Source: Paenibacillus terrae (lineage in GTDB: Bacteria; Bacillota; Bacilli; Paenibacillales; Paenibacillaceae). From it: a DNA stretch of 32,702 nt. The DNA lies in the NCBI RefSeq assembly GCF_005217525.1, contig NZ_PNXQ01000012.1, positions 789,571 to 822,272 of the forward strand, read 5' to 3'. The notes below the pieces were generated by a model. That model saw nothing but the letters and a program-made list of their open reading frames with translations, was not told where the DNA came from and made no database searches. Shown here one piece after another: positions 22,656-31,118 of the stretch; within the stretch, counting starts at the first letter, position 1, and each line of letters opens with the position of its first letter. The translations under genes and the position numbers were made by a program.

Positions 22656-22940
22656 ATGAAAAATCAAGGAAACAAAGCAAACACAGGAAGCCAGTACAAA
22701 GCGGAATTTGCCCAAGATAACTCGGTAGGAGTCGTTTCTCAAAAGGTGAAAAAGTCCCAGCAAAATAAAATTCAGGACAACTTCCAGACACCAAATGAGA
22801 AGTATGGTGAAGAATTCGCAGCAGATCAAGTCGGCACAAGCTCTGTAGCACAAAAGGTACAAAACTCCAGTCTCAGCAAAGTTCAAAACAATGCTCAAAC
22901 ACCAAATGAAAAATTCGATGAAAACTTTAACACGAAATAA
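22656..22940 (+). CDS. Small acid-soluble spore protein-like (gamma-type SASP relative)
   Basis: This 94-residue hydrophilic protein is rich in Gln, Asn and Lys and without Cys or Trp. It consists of two repeats of about 37 residues, each with an (A/G)EEFA-like start, a V.QKV..S...K(I/V)Q.N core and an ending QTPNEK(Y/F). The EFA block and Q/N-rich linkers recall gamma-type SASPs, the spore amino-acid reserve proteins, although the match is not close. ATG 22656 has GGGAGG at 22641-22646. The perfect sigma-G promoter upstream is the strongest argument for a spore role. A short hairpin terminator follows. Confidence 0.7.
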   Translation: MKNQGNKANTGSQYKAEFAQDNSVGVVSQKVKKSQQNKIQDNFQTPNEKYGEEFAADQVGTSSVAQKVQNSSLSKVQNNAQTPNEKFDENFNTK

Positions 22941-22960
22941 AAAAGCATATACAATTGATA

Positions 22961-22989
22961 ATGCTCCGGATTCATATCCGGGGCATTTC
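22961..22989 (+). terminator. Terminator after the SASP-like gene
   Basis: ATGCTCCGGAT (22961-22971) pairs with ATCCGGGGCAT (22976-22986), with one G-U pair and a 4-nt loop. Only three T follow, so strength is moderate. Confidence 0.55.
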
Positions 22990-23050
22990 GTGTTTGAACA
23001 AGGGGTGGTCACTTATGGGGTTTGAGGTTTTATCTCCTTTTTAATTGTTT

Positions 23051-23087
23051 TTAAGGTGGAATTAAGGTTTAAAGTGCAAAATAAAGT
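23051..23087 (+). promoter_or_regulatory. Tandem TTAAGGT-like repeats upstream of htrA
   Basis: TTAAGGT occurs at 23051-23057 and 23062-23068 (11 bp apart), followed by TTAAAGT at 23069-23075 and ATAAAGT at 23081-23087. Repeats at about 11-bp steps are typical of OmpR-type response-regulator sites. One such regulator is encoded just downstream, so feedback control of htrA by it is a reasonable guess. Confidence 0.35.
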
Positions 23088-23136
23088 CAGCTAAACAACA
23101 CCACCTTGAAGCATAGGGTTTGGGAGGAGATATACA

Positions 23137-24732
23137 ATGGACGAATTTAAAAATAATAATTCTGGACGCCGGGATGAAAACGATCAGGTTGAATCCGATA
23201 AAACAACTCGGCAGAATGATTCAAATGGTTCTTCATATTACTATTCGTACGGTCCCTTTTCTTCAGTTCAATCAGATGGACAACGCAAGGATGGGAAGCT
23301 TGTAGAGAAGGACGTTGAGATTACGCCACCGCAGTCAGTAAGGCCACTTCCTTCCTCATACCATCGTGCAGGGGCGGAGCAACAACAAGACGCCTCGGGT
23401 CGGAACGGCGGCAACTGGCAATTTAAGCAAAATAAACCCAAGTCCCAGGTAAAGACGATCTTCCTATCCTTTTTGGCCGGGATGCTGGTTATTACGGTTC
23501 TGATGTACACGGCCGACCGCACGAATATGTTCACACCTGAGACGGCGTTGACTTCGGCGGCAGCTGAAAGCGGAGCAACGACCAATTCGGAAACGACGAG
23601 TCAGTCTCCTAACGCAGTTCCGGCTGTGATGCCTTCCGGCACTGCAGACGTTCAATCCGTTGTGGCCAAAGCGGGTCCGGCAGTCGTTAAAATTGAAACA
23701 CTGGCTAAGCAATCTAGTGGTAGTGGCAGACAAAGCAGTCCTTATTATAATGACCCGCTATATCAATATTTTTTCGGTAATCAGTATGGAGACAGTGGTA
23801 ATAGCGGAAACAACGGCAGCAGCAATGAAAATGAAGGCAGCAACAGCGGACAACTGACTCCGCTTGGTATTGGTTCCGGCTTTATTTTCGATAAAACGGG
23901 CTACATCCTGACGAACAATCACGTTGTTGAAGGCGCCAATGTGGTCCAGGTCACGGTAGAGGGAACCAATAAGCCATATGAAGCCAAAGTGCTGGGCAAA
24001 AATGCAGACCTGGATTTGGCTGTGCTGAAAATTGAAGGCAAGGATAACTTCCCGACGGTAACGTTAGGCAACTCCGAAAATGCTAAAGTCGGTGAGTGGA
24101 TGGTAGCCATCGGTAACCCTGAAGGCTTCGAGCATTCGGTAACAGCCGGGGTGCTGAGTGCGAAGGAACGTACGATTACCATTAACAGTGAGTCTACGGG
24201 AAAACCTACTCAATATAAACATTTAATCCAGACCGATGCGTCCATTAACCCGGGGAACTCTGGTGGCCCTCTGTTGAACCTGCAAGGACAGGTTATCGGC
24301 ATGAACGTAGCTGTCAGTGCTGACGCACAGGGAATCGGGTTTGCGATTCCGTCCAATACGATTTTGGAAGTCGTCGACAAGCTGAAAAATAATCAGCCTA
24401 TTCCGAAAGAACCCGTTCCTTTCATTGGCGCAAGTCTGTTGAATCTGAGTCCCGAAGTAGCCAAGGAATTAGGGACAACCCTGACTGAAGGCTCGGTGGT
24501 GCGGGATATTATCTACAAATCACCAGCTTATCAGGCGGATCTACGCCCTTATGATGTGATTATCGGAGCTAATGGTACTCCTTACAGCACATCACAGGAG
24601 CTGATCGATTTCATTCAAAAGCAAAAAGTGGGTACAGCACTGACGCTTAACATTGAACGGGCAGGACAGAAAAAGGATGTTCAGTTAAAAGTGGGTAACA
24701 AGAACGACTTTAGCTCGACTCTCCAACAGTAA
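23137..24732 (+). CDS. htrA: Membrane-anchored HtrA/DegP-like serine protease
   Basis: This 531-residue quality-control protease probably acts on misfolded proteins at the outer face of the membrane. It has a disordered, Gln/Ser-rich cytoplasmic N-terminus of about 105 residues, one membrane helix (about 106-125), a low-complexity Gly/Asn/Ser stretch near 215-240, the trypsin-like domain with triad His262 (TNNHVV), Asp293 (DLDLAVL) and Ser375 (NPGNSGGP), and one PDZ domain at about 425-520. The ATG follows GGGAGGAG. It is followed by a terminator-like hairpin and a two-component system, recalling the link between HtrA-type proteases and CssRS secretion-stress control in Bacillus. Confidence 0.93.
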   Translation: MDEFKNNNSGRRDENDQVESDKTTRQNDSNGSSYYYSYGPFSSVQSDGQRKDGKLVEKDVEITPPQSVRPLPSSYHRAGAEQQQDASGRNGGNWQFKQNKPKSQVKTIFLSFLAGMLVITVLMYTADRTNMFTPETALTSAAAESGATTNSETTSQSPNAVPAVMPSGTADVQSVVAKAGPAVVKIETLAKQSSGSGRQSSPYYNDPLYQYFFGNQYGDSGNSGNNGSSNENEGSNSGQLTPLGIGSGFIFDKTGYILTNNHVVEGANVVQVTVEGTNKPYEAKVLGKNADLDLAVLKIEGKDNFPTVTLGNSENAKVGEWMVAIGNPEGFEHSVTAGVLSAKERTITINSESTGKPTQYKHLIQTDASINPGNSGGPLLNLQGQVIGMNVAVSADAQGIGFAIPSNTILEVVDKLKNNQPIPKEPVPFIGASLLNLSPEVAKELGTTLTEGSVVRDIIYKSPAYQADLRPYDVIIGANGTPYSTSQELIDFIQKQKVGTALTLNIERAGQKKDVQLKVGNKNDFSSTLQQ

Positions 24733-24764
24733 TCCAATCATCCTTTAAAAGTGAAAAATGTGAA

Positions 24765-24797
24765 AAGAAACGGAAGGAAGCTACCTTCCGTTTCTTG
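24765..24797 (+). terminator. Intrinsic terminator after htrA
   Basis: AAGAAACGGAAGG (24765-24777) and CCTTCCGTTTCTT (24784-24796) form a perfect 13-bp stem with a 6-nt loop. The T-run is part of the stem. Confidence 0.65.
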
Positions 24798-24834
24798 CTG
24801 TATGTGGAGGCAAGATGCTACACGCGTCTACTCC

Positions 24835-24843
24835 TGCTACAAT
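24835..24843 (+). promoter_or_regulatory. Extended -10 promoter of the two-component operon
   Basis: TGCTACAAT is an extended -10 element. No clear -35 is seen 17 nt upstream, so a regulator may assist. It lies 38 nt before the response regulator start. Confidence 0.45.
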
Positions 24844-24880
24844 AGAGTGAAAAGAAGATAATAAAGGAGCTCGATGGTGT

Positions 24881-25570
24881 ATGCGTTCTACCATTCTGAT
24901 TATTGATGACGATGAAAAAATTGTGTCCATGCTGCGCAGAGGGCTGGCCTTCGAGGGCTACGAAGTGATGACGGCTGCCAACGGCGCAGAGGGATTGAAT
25001 AAAATGCTTACAGCTGAGCCTGATGTTGTCGTGCTGGATGTGATGATGCCGCAACTGGATGGCTTCGAGGTATGCCGTCGCATGCGGGAGGGAGGAAGTA
25101 CGGTGCCCGTTTTGATGCTTACAGCCAAGGACGAGGTGGAGAACCGGGTTAAGGGATTGGATCTGGGTGCAGACGATTATCTCGTCAAGCCATTTGCTCT
25201 GGAGGAGCTACTGGCTCGTGTGCGGGCGCTTCTACGCCGTAAAACCGATCAGCAGGATCATAATGGACATCGACTGACCTTCGAGGATTTGCAGCTGGAT
25301 AACGAATCGCGTGAAGTGGTTCGCGGCGGCAAGCGGCTGGAGCTGACGGCAAAAGAATTTGAACTGCTCCACTTGTTTATGCAAAACCCGAAGCGCGTTC
25401 TGTCTCGTGACCTGATTATGGACAAAATTTGGGGCTATGACTACAGCGGGGAGTCAAACGTGCTGGAAGTGTATATTGCCATGCTCCGACAAAAAACGGA
25501 GCAGGATGGCGGCAAACGGCTCATTCGTACGATTCGGGGAGCGGGTTATATTTTAAGAGGTGATGTGTAA
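24881..25570 (+). CDS. OmpR-family two-component response regulator
   Basis: This 229-residue protein has a receiver domain (residues 1-118) with acidic pocket Asp9-Asp10-Asp11, phospho-acceptor Asp53 (VVVLDVMMPQ), the conserved Thr in LMLTAKD and Lys in DDYLVKPF. A winged-helix DNA-binding domain follows (about 130-228) with RLELTAKEFELL, LIMDKIWGYDY and TIRGAGYIL. Start ATG 24881 is placed by AAAGGAGC at 24863-24870. The histidine kinase begins 2 nt after the stop. The upstream htrA suggests a role in envelope or secretion stress (CssR-like), but the regulon cannot be read from sequence. Confidence 0.92.
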   Translation: MRSTILIIDDDEKIVSMLRRGLAFEGYEVMTAANGAEGLNKMLTAEPDVVVLDVMMPQLDGFEVCRRMREGGSTVPVLMLTAKDEVENRVKGLDLGADDYLVKPFALEELLARVRALLRRKTDQQDHNGHRLTFEDLQLDNESREVVRGGKRLELTAKEFELLHLFMQNPKRVLSRDLIMDKIWGYDYSGESNVLEVYIAMLRQKTEQDGGKRLIRTIRGAGYILRGDV

Positions 25571-25572
25571 TT

Positions 25573-27051
25573 ATGTCTATTCGTTGGCGACTGACAGCTT
25601 GGTATTCCAGCATCTTGGCTATAGTACTTGTTATGTTTGGACTGGCTATTTACGGACTGGTATATTATTACACATATAATGAAGTGAAAAGTCAGCTTAT
25701 GAACCAGACGCCACGTATTAACAAGCAGTTACTGCTTACCGTCAAAGGAGGACTGTTTGAGGTCCCCAATCTGGATTTGGGCTTGGTGCAGGGTCGTGGA
25801 ATTGATGAATCACAGCTATATGTACAAATTTATAATTATACATCCGGCGTCACCAAGACGACGCAAAATATGAAAAATCTCGATATTACCTTTCCGGTTC
25901 CATCCACAGCGGCTGGAGCGGTTCAAAATGAGGGAATTCGACGTGTAAGTGTGGATGGGGATTCTTTTATGATTTATCAGCAACCGATCAAATCCGAGGA
26001 ACTGGGATTAGTGGTTGGACTGTTACAGGTGGGGCAATTTACAGGCTCTCAGGATCGGCTTATGAACAGGCTGCAAAGTGTGCTTGTATACGGTTCGTTA
26101 TTTGCTTTACTCGCGGCTGCGACCTCAGGCCTCTTTTTAGCTCGCAAGTCCATGAAGCCGCTGGTCAAGGTGATCGAAGGGGCTAATCAGATTCAGTCCA
26201 GTAATGATTTGAGTGTCCGGATCGAATATGATGGACCGCCAGATGAAATTGGGCAACTGATCGCGACGGTTAACAAGATGCTGGGGCGTACGGAGGTTTT
26301 TTATAAGGAGCTGGAGGATGCTTATGGAGCCCAGCGCCGTTTTGTAGCCGATGCTTCCCATGAACTGCGTACGCCGCTTACGACAATTCGAGGCAACGTT
26401 GATTTTTTGCTCAAAATGTGGACTACCGAGCCGGGAGACCGTCCCAATCTGGATGAAGCGATGATTCGTGAACTCTCTATGGAGGCCCTGAGTGATATGG
26501 CGGATGAAGGAAAACGGATGAGCCGTCTGGTTGGCGATATGCTATCGCTCGCCAGAGCAGATACAGGGAAAACATTCGAGAAGGCTCCGGTGGCGCTGGA
26601 GCCGCTCGTAAGTGAGGTTGCCAGGCGTGCTCAATTTTTGGAGCGGACGTCCGAATGGAATGTAGGTGACTTTTCGATACTGAATGGCATTTATATGGAT
26701 GGCAGCAAGGATTATCTGCAGCAAATGCTGTTTATTTTCATAGATAATGCGTTCAAATACACACCTGAAGGTACGGTCCGATTTGATGCTATCGTCTATC
26801 AGGGACAGGTAGGTCTGCGGATTAGTGATACAGGCATCGGGATGGACAAGAGTGAGGTTCCCTTTATTTTTGACCGCTTTTATCGGGCGGATGAGTCGCG
26901 CGGGGTGACGGAGGGAATTGGCTTGGGTTTGTCCATTGCCAAGTGGATTATAGATGAACATCATGGGTCCGTGGAAGTGGTTACACGCCAAGGGGAAGGG
27001 ACGACATTTATCATCTGGCTTCCGGTCAGCTTTTCCGCGCCTTTGGAATAG
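25573..27051 (+). CDS. Membrane sensor histidine kinase
   Basis: This 492-residue kinase is the partner of the preceding regulator. Two membrane helices (about residues 8-32 and 170-190) enclose an extracytoplasmic sensor of about 135 residues. A HAMP domain (191-245), a DHp helix with phospho-accepting His263 (ASHELRTPLTTIRG) and an HATPase domain with N box DNAFKYTP, G1 DTGIGM and G2 GIGLGLSIAKW follow. The loop between the two DHp helices carries about a dozen extra residues around WTTEPGDRPNLDEA compared with PhoR-type kinases. The ATG is 2 nt after the regulator stop, with AGGTGA inside the regulator's last codons serving as ribosome binding site. Confidence 0.92.
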   Translation: MSIRWRLTAWYSSILAIVLVMFGLAIYGLVYYYTYNEVKSQLMNQTPRINKQLLLTVKGGLFEVPNLDLGLVQGRGIDESQLYVQIYNYTSGVTKTTQNMKNLDITFPVPSTAAGAVQNEGIRRVSVDGDSFMIYQQPIKSEELGLVVGLLQVGQFTGSQDRLMNRLQSVLVYGSLFALLAAATSGLFLARKSMKPLVKVIEGANQIQSSNDLSVRIEYDGPPDEIGQLIATVNKMLGRTEVFYKELEDAYGAQRRFVADASHELRTPLTTIRGNVDFLLKMWTTEPGDRPNLDEAMIRELSMEALSDMADEGKRMSRLVGDMLSLARADTGKTFEKAPVALEPLVSEVARRAQFLERTSEWNVGDFSILNGIYMDGSKDYLQQMLFIFIDNAFKYTPEGTVRFDAIVYQGQVGLRISDTGIGMDKSEVPFIFDRFYRADESRGVTEGIGLGLSIAKWIIDEHHGSVEVVTRQGEGTTFIIWLPVSFSAPLE

Positions 27052-27053
27052 GC

Positions 27054-27059
27054 TATAAT
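27054..27059 (+). promoter_or_regulatory. Possible promoter of ispH (-10 element)
   Basis: A perfect TATAAT stands just after the kinase stop codon. The -35 position holds only a poor match (TTTTCC), so the call is tentative. The ispH leader would be about 95 nt. Confidence 0.35.
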
Positions 27060-27161
27060 AGGAAGGCAACTACATCATAGAATTGGCCGGTAAAGGCTTG
27101 GATGCCACAGCTACTCAGTTTTTGGAGCTGTATACTGTGTCGAAGAAAGCGGGTGCTATTT

Positions 27162-28118
27162 TTGGAAGTGCTCAGAATTTCGCCCCGGGGTTACTGCTAC
27201 GGCGTAGTCGATGCCATGGTATTGGCTCGTCAGGCGGCCAGAAACTTGGATTTACCTCGGCCTATTTATATACTAGGCATGATTGTGCATAACAGTCATG
27301 TCACAAATTCCTTCGAGGATGAGGGAATTATTACACTCGACGGCCCTAACCGCATGGAGATTTTAAGCCAGGTGGAGAGTGGTACCGTTATTTTCACCGC
27401 TCATGGTGTATCCCCTGAGGTTCGCAAGCTGGCTCGCGATAAGGGGCTGACTACCGTTGATGCAACTTGCCCGGACGTGACGAAGACTCATGATCTGATT
27501 CGGGAGAAGTCTGCCGAAGGCTATCAAATTATTTATATCGGCAAAAAGAATCATCCCGAGCCAGAGGGGGCCATCGGCATTGCTCCCGACCATGTTCATC
27601 TGATTGAGAAGGAAGAGGAGATCGATGGCCTTATGTTGTCTGCGGACAAAATTCTAATCACGAATCAGACGACCATGAGTCAGTGGGACATCAAGCACAT
27701 TATGAAAAAGCTGCTGGATAAGTTCCCAGGTGCCGAGATACACAATGAAATCTGTCTGGCCACTCAAGTGCGTCAGGAAGCGGTAGCTGAGCAGGCCGGA
27801 CAGGCGGATCTGGTGATTGTCGTTGGCGATCCGCGCAGTAACAATTCAAACCGATTGGCTCAGGTGTCTGAGGAAATTGCGGGTACAACAGCTTACCGTA
27901 TTTCGGATGTAACAGAGCTGAAGCGGGATTGGCTGGAGGGCGTTCACAAGGTAGCAGTCACCTCTGGAGCTTCTACGCCTACGTTGATTACGAAAGAGGT
28001 TATTTTGTACCTGGAACAATATGATCCGGCTAACCCGGATACATGGGAGATTCAGCGGACGATTGATATGAAGAAGCTGCTGCCCCCTGTGCGTGAAAAG
28101 TCAAAAACGACTAAATAA
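27162..28118 (+). CDS. ispH: 4-hydroxy-3-methylbut-2-enyl diphosphate reductase
   Basis: This 318-residue iron-sulfur enzyme makes IPP and DMAPP in the last step of the MEP isoprenoid pathway. The three cluster cysteines are at the expected places: Cys12 ([10 protein letters not shown]), Cys103 (VDATCPDV) and Cys198 (HNEICLAT). The active-site stretches IVHNSHV and FTAHGVSP are present. The frame is open further upstream, but the TTG at 27162 gives the N-terminus [14 protein letters not shown], which matches bacillar IspH, and has GGGTG 6 nt upstream. A longer reading from 27102 would add 20 unrelated residues. It is probably a separate transcription unit, ending in a strong terminator. Confidence 0.93.
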   Translation: MEVLRISPRGYCYGVVDAMVLARQAARNLDLPRPIYILGMIVHNSHVTNSFEDEGIITLDGPNRMEILSQVESGTVIFTAHGVSPEVRKLARDKGLTTVDATCPDVTKTHDLIREKSAEGYQIIYIGKKNHPEPEGAIGIAPDHVHLIEKEEEIDGLMLSADKILITNQTTMSQWDIKHIMKKLLDKFPGAEIHNEICLATQVRQEAVAEQAGQADLVIVVGDPRSNNSNRLAQVSEEIAGTTAYRISDVTELKRDWLEGVHKVAVTSGASTPTLITKEVILYLEQYDPANPDTWEIQRTIDMKKLLPPVREKSKTTK

Positions 28119-28134
28119 TTTATAACAGATCATG

Positions 28135-28175
28135 GCTGCTATTCGGGAAAGGGATCCCGGATGGCAGCTTTTTTT
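28135..28175 (+). terminator. Intrinsic terminator of ispH
   Basis: GCTGCTATTCGGG (28135-28147) pairs with CCCGGATGGCAGC (28156-28168) with a few G-U pairs, followed by seven T. Confidence 0.85.
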
Positions 28176-28255
28176 GAATTGGACGGAAGCCCACCCGGAC
28201 TAAATCGGTATCACGAGGATCGAAATTGCAGGCCAATATTCAGGCTAATTAAGTC

Positions 28256-28284
28256 TTGACGAGTACAGGCAAAACAGGTATATT
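28256..28284 (+). promoter_or_regulatory. Sigma-A promoter of aroF
   Basis: TTGACG (28256-28261) and TATATT (28279-28284) are separated by 17 nt. The leader of about 90 nt shows no recognised attenuator. A weaker TTGAAA/CATAAT pair lies at 28304-28334. Confidence 0.65.
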
Positions 28285-28383
28285 TACTTTAACGAATAAA
28301 AGCTTGAAAGCGAACAAGCGTTTAAGTGTCATAATGTATGTGGGTGTTCCATAAAATATGTTTTATGAGAGAGGAAGAAAAAT

Positions 28384-29421
28384 ATGATCGTTATCGCTGG
28401 TGTCCAAACACCTGAAGAACATATCCAGGCCATAGTTGCAGTTATTGAAAAAGAAGGTTTGCAGGCTCATGTTTCCCATGGATCGGATCGTACGATTATT
28501 GGGCTGATCGGTAGTGTAGAGCCTAAGCTGGCTGAACACCTGCGCCAAATGAAGGGCGTAGAGAATGTAGTCAAAATATCGAAGTCTTACAAATTGGCGA
28601 GCCGCGATTTTCATCCCGAAAATACCGTCATCTCTATCAAAGGTGTGAATATCGGCGGAGGCGAGCTTGTTATCATGGGTGGACCATGCGCCGTTGAGTC
28701 TGCTGCGCAGATTGACGAAATTGCTGCATTGGTTAAAGCTGCGGGTGCACAGGTTCTCCGTGGAGGTGCTTTTAAGCCGCGTACGGGTCCCTACAGCTTC
28801 CAAGGAACAGGTGTAGAAGGCTTGATCATGATGGCCGAGGCGGGCAAGAAGCATGACCTGCTGACCATCACAGAGGTTATGACACCCGAATACGTGGATA
28901 TCTGTGCGGAATATGCGGATATTTTGCAAGTAGGTACACGTAACATGCAAAACTTTGATCTGTTGCGCAAGCTGGGATCCTGTGGCAAACCAGTGCTGCT
29001 CAAACGTGGTTTCAGTTCGACTTACGATGAGTTCCTGAATGCTGCCGAGTATATTTTGGCGGGCGGTAATCCGAATGTTATGCTGTGTGAGCGCGGAATC
29101 CGAACATTTGAAACCTACACGAGAAATACGCTGGACCTGTCAGCTATTCCTGTTCTGCAACAACTGAGCCATTTGCCGGTTATTTCCGACCCGAGCCATG
29201 GCACAGGGCGTCGTGAGCTGGTTGTTCCTATGACGAAGGCTTCGGTGGCTGCCGGAGCAGACGGATTGATTATTGAAATGCACACAGACCCCGACAATTC
29301 GATGACGGGTGATGGTGTACAATCCCTGTTCCCGGATCAATTTTCAGATTTGCTGAAAGATTTGGAATTGCTGGCCCCAGCTGTAGGAAAAACATTCCAT
29401 ACCCCCAGTACCATTTCTTAA
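28384..29421 (+). CDS. aroF: 3-deoxy-7-phosphoheptulonate synthase (DAHP synthase), type I-beta with regulatory N-domain
   Basis: This 345-residue enzyme condenses phosphoenolpyruvate and erythrose 4-phosphate in the first step of the shikimate pathway. A ferredoxin-like (ACT-like) regulatory domain covers residues 1-70. The TIM-barrel follows with MGGPCAVES, GGAFKPRTGPYSFQG, the substrate segment KPVLLKRGFSST and SDPSHGTGRRE. In this subtype the N-domain mediates feedback inhibition by aromatic products or prephenate. The gene begins 13 nt after a GAGAGAGG ribosome binding site and is flanked by its own promoter and terminator; no other aro gene is in the window. Confidence 0.93.
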   Translation: MIVIAGVQTPEEHIQAIVAVIEKEGLQAHVSHGSDRTIIGLIGSVEPKLAEHLRQMKGVENVVKISKSYKLASRDFHPENTVISIKGVNIGGGELVIMGGPCAVESAAQIDEIAALVKAAGAQVLRGGAFKPRTGPYSFQGTGVEGLIMMAEAGKKHDLLTITEVMTPEYVDICAEYADILQVGTRNMQNFDLLRKLGSCGKPVLLKRGFSSTYDEFLNAAEYILAGGNPNVMLCERGIRTFETYTRNTLDLSAIPVLQQLSHLPVISDPSHGTGRRELVVPMTKASVAAGADGLIIEMHTDPDNSMTGDGVQSLFPDQFSDLLKDLELLAPAVGKTFHTPSTIS

Positions 29422-29488
29422 AACCAATACTTAACATTAATGCATAAAAGTTGTGCCGCAACGCAGTCAATTGATTAAAATCGCCCCC

Positions 29489-29513
29489 AAAAGCCCGATG
29501 TTTCGGGCTTTTT
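29489..29513 (+). terminator. Intrinsic terminator of aroF
   Basis: AAAAGCCCGA (29489-29498) pairs with TCGGGCTTTT (29503-29512), a 10-bp stem with a 4-nt loop, running into T. Confidence 0.85.
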
Positions 29514-29537
29514 GTGCTATTCAAATGTTATCAAGAG

Positions 29538-29554
29538 CGTAAGAATATCTAACA
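29538..29554 (+). promoter_or_regulatory. Possible GlnR/TnrA-type site upstream of glnA
   Basis: CGTAA-7 nt-TAACA matches the GlnR/TnrA consensus TGTNA-N7-TNACA at all but one defined position and lies 28 bp upstream of the -35 of the glnA promoter. This would tie the gene to nitrogen control, but one such match by eye is weak evidence. Confidence 0.35.
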
Positions 29555-29582
29555 TTAGTTTAAAAAATACCTTACATAGCTA

Positions 29583-29612
29583 TTGACCCGTGTCATGTTT
29601 GAGATTTATAAT
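29583..29612 (+). promoter_or_regulatory. Sigma-A promoter of glnA
   Basis: TTGACC (29583-29588) and TATAAT (29607-29612) are separated by 18 nt. In the leader an inverted repeat GAACATT (29639-29645) / AATGTTC (29665-29671) lies just before the ribosome binding site and could be an operator or a hairpin. Confidence 0.75.
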
Positions 29613-29693
29613 GACGACAGAAAAAAACATTCGATCATGAACATTTCAGGGTTGTATAAGACTTAATGTTCGGAAAATTGGGAGGAAGAAGAC

Positions 29694-31118
29694 ATGTCCG
29701 TTGAAAATGTATTAAAAACAATTCAGGAAAATAATATTGAGTGGGTAGATTTTCGCTTTGTAGATTTGTCCGGCCGTGCTCACCATATTTCGTTGCCAGC
29801 TTCCGAAGTAGATGAGGAAACATTTGTTAACGGTGTTGCTTTCGACGGTTCTTCCATTCCTGGCTATCGTGGCATCGAGGAATCCGACATGGTTATGCTG
29901 CCCGATGCGGAAGCGGTTTTTATCGACCCTTTCACTCAGCATCCTACACTGAATATTCTGTGTGACATTGCTACGCCAGACGGCGAAAAATACGACCGCG
30001 ATCCTCGTGGCATCGCAAGAAAAGCAGAAGAATTCCTGAAAACTGCTGGTGTAGGTACGAAAGTTAACTTTGCACCTGAATCCGAATTTTTCATTTTTGA
30101 CGAAGTGCGCTACGGAAGCAGTATGAACAGCTCCTCCTTCTTCGTAGATTCCGAAGAAGCAGCTTGGAACACGAATCGCAAGGAAGAGGGCGGCAATCTG
30201 GGCTTTAAAGTGGGAGTGAAGGGCGGATATGTGCCTGTAGCGCCAGTAGACACCCAACAAGACATCCGTAGTGAAATGTGCCGTTTGCTTGAAGAAGCAG
30301 GTCTGAGAATTGAGCGCCATCACCATGAGGTTGCTACGGCAGGCCAAGCGGAAATTAACTTCCGTTTTGATACACTCAAGAAAACAGCTGATAATCTGCT
30401 TGTTTATAAATACATTGTACACAACACAGCTCGTCAATACGGTAAAGTGGCAACATTTATGCCGAAACCACTCTTTGGAGATAACGGAAGCGGTATGCAC
30501 GTTCACCAATCCATTTTCGATGGAGACACTCCTTTGTTCTACGAAAAAGGTGCTTACGCTAACCTGAGCGAACTGGCCCTTCATTACATTGGCGGTATTC
30601 TGTACCATGCACCAGCGCTGATCGCTTTGACGAACCCAAGTACGAACTCGTTCAAGCGTCTCGTTCCAGGCTATGAAGCTCCAGTTAACCTGGTATTCTC
30701 CAAAGGTAACCGTTCTGCAGCTGTCCGTATTCCGGTAGCGGCTGTTACGCCTAAAGGCTGTCGGATCGAGTTCCGTACACCGGACTCCACAGCTAACCCT
30801 TACCTAGCCTTCTCTGCAATGCTGATGGCGGGTCTGGATGGCATCAAGCGCAAACTGAACCCGATCGAATTGGGGTATGGTCCACTTGATACAAACATCT
30901 ATGAGTTGTCCGATGCTGAAATAGGTAAAATCCGCAGTGTTCCTGCTTCGCTGGATGAGGCTCTGGACGCTCTGGAAGCCGACTACGAGTTCTTGACAGA
31001 AGGCGACGTATTTACGAAGGACTTTATTGATAACTATGTGGAGCTCAAACGTTCTGAAGCTAAATCGGTTAACATCCGTGTTCATCCGCACGAATACAGC
31101 CTGTATTTCGACTGCTAA
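29694..31118 (+). CDS. glnA: Glutamine synthetase, type I with beta-like features
   Basis: This 474-residue enzyme makes glutamine from glutamate, ammonia and ATP. Active-site landmarks are FDGSSI (50-55), APESEFF (about 128), HHHEVATAGQ (about 209), GDNGSGMHVHQS (about 262), NPSTNSFKRLVPGYEAP and RIEFRTPD. It is about 30 residues longer than the usual Bacillus enzyme (444). It carries the insertion near 146-170 (VDSEEAAWNTNRKEEGGN) and the VATAGQ variant seen in E. coli-type GSI-beta. It lacks the feedback arginine of GSI-alpha (GYRGIEESD here). Tyr403 (NIYELS) sits where E. coli GS is adenylylated. ATG 29694 follows GGGAGGAAG. No glnR is adjacent. Confidence 0.93.
   Translation: MSVENVLKTIQENNIEWVDFRFVDLSGRAHHISLPASEVDEETFVNGVAFDGSSIPGYRGIEESDMVMLPDAEAVFIDPFTQHPTLNILCDIATPDGEKYDRDPRGIARKAEEFLKTAGVGTKVNFAPESEFFIFDEVRYGSSMNSSSFFVDSEEAAWNTNRKEEGGNLGFKVGVKGGYVPVAPVDTQQDIRSEMCRLLEEAGLRIERHHHEVATAGQAEINFRFDTLKKTADNLLVYKYIVHNTARQYGKVATFMPKPLFGDNGSGMHVHQSIFDGDTPLFYEKGAYANLSELALHYIGGILYHAPALIALTNPSTNSFKRLVPGYEAPVNLVFSKGNRSAAVRIPVAAVTPKGCRIEFRTPDSTANPYLAFSAMLMAGLDGIKRKLNPIELGYGPLDTNIYELSDAEIGKIRSVPASLDEALDALEADYEFLTEGDVFTKDFIDNYVELKRSEAKSVNIRVHPHEYSLYFDC

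Noticed and set aside
27102..27161. Twenty-residue N-terminal extension of IspH
   Set aside because: It is not similar to IspH; the TTG at 27162 gives the conserved [15 protein letters not shown]-terminus.
29712..30608. Long reverse-strand open frame (298 codons) opposite glnA
   Set aside because: It is a mirror of the well-conserved glutamine synthetase frame; it has no ribosome binding site and its translation has no recognisable motif.
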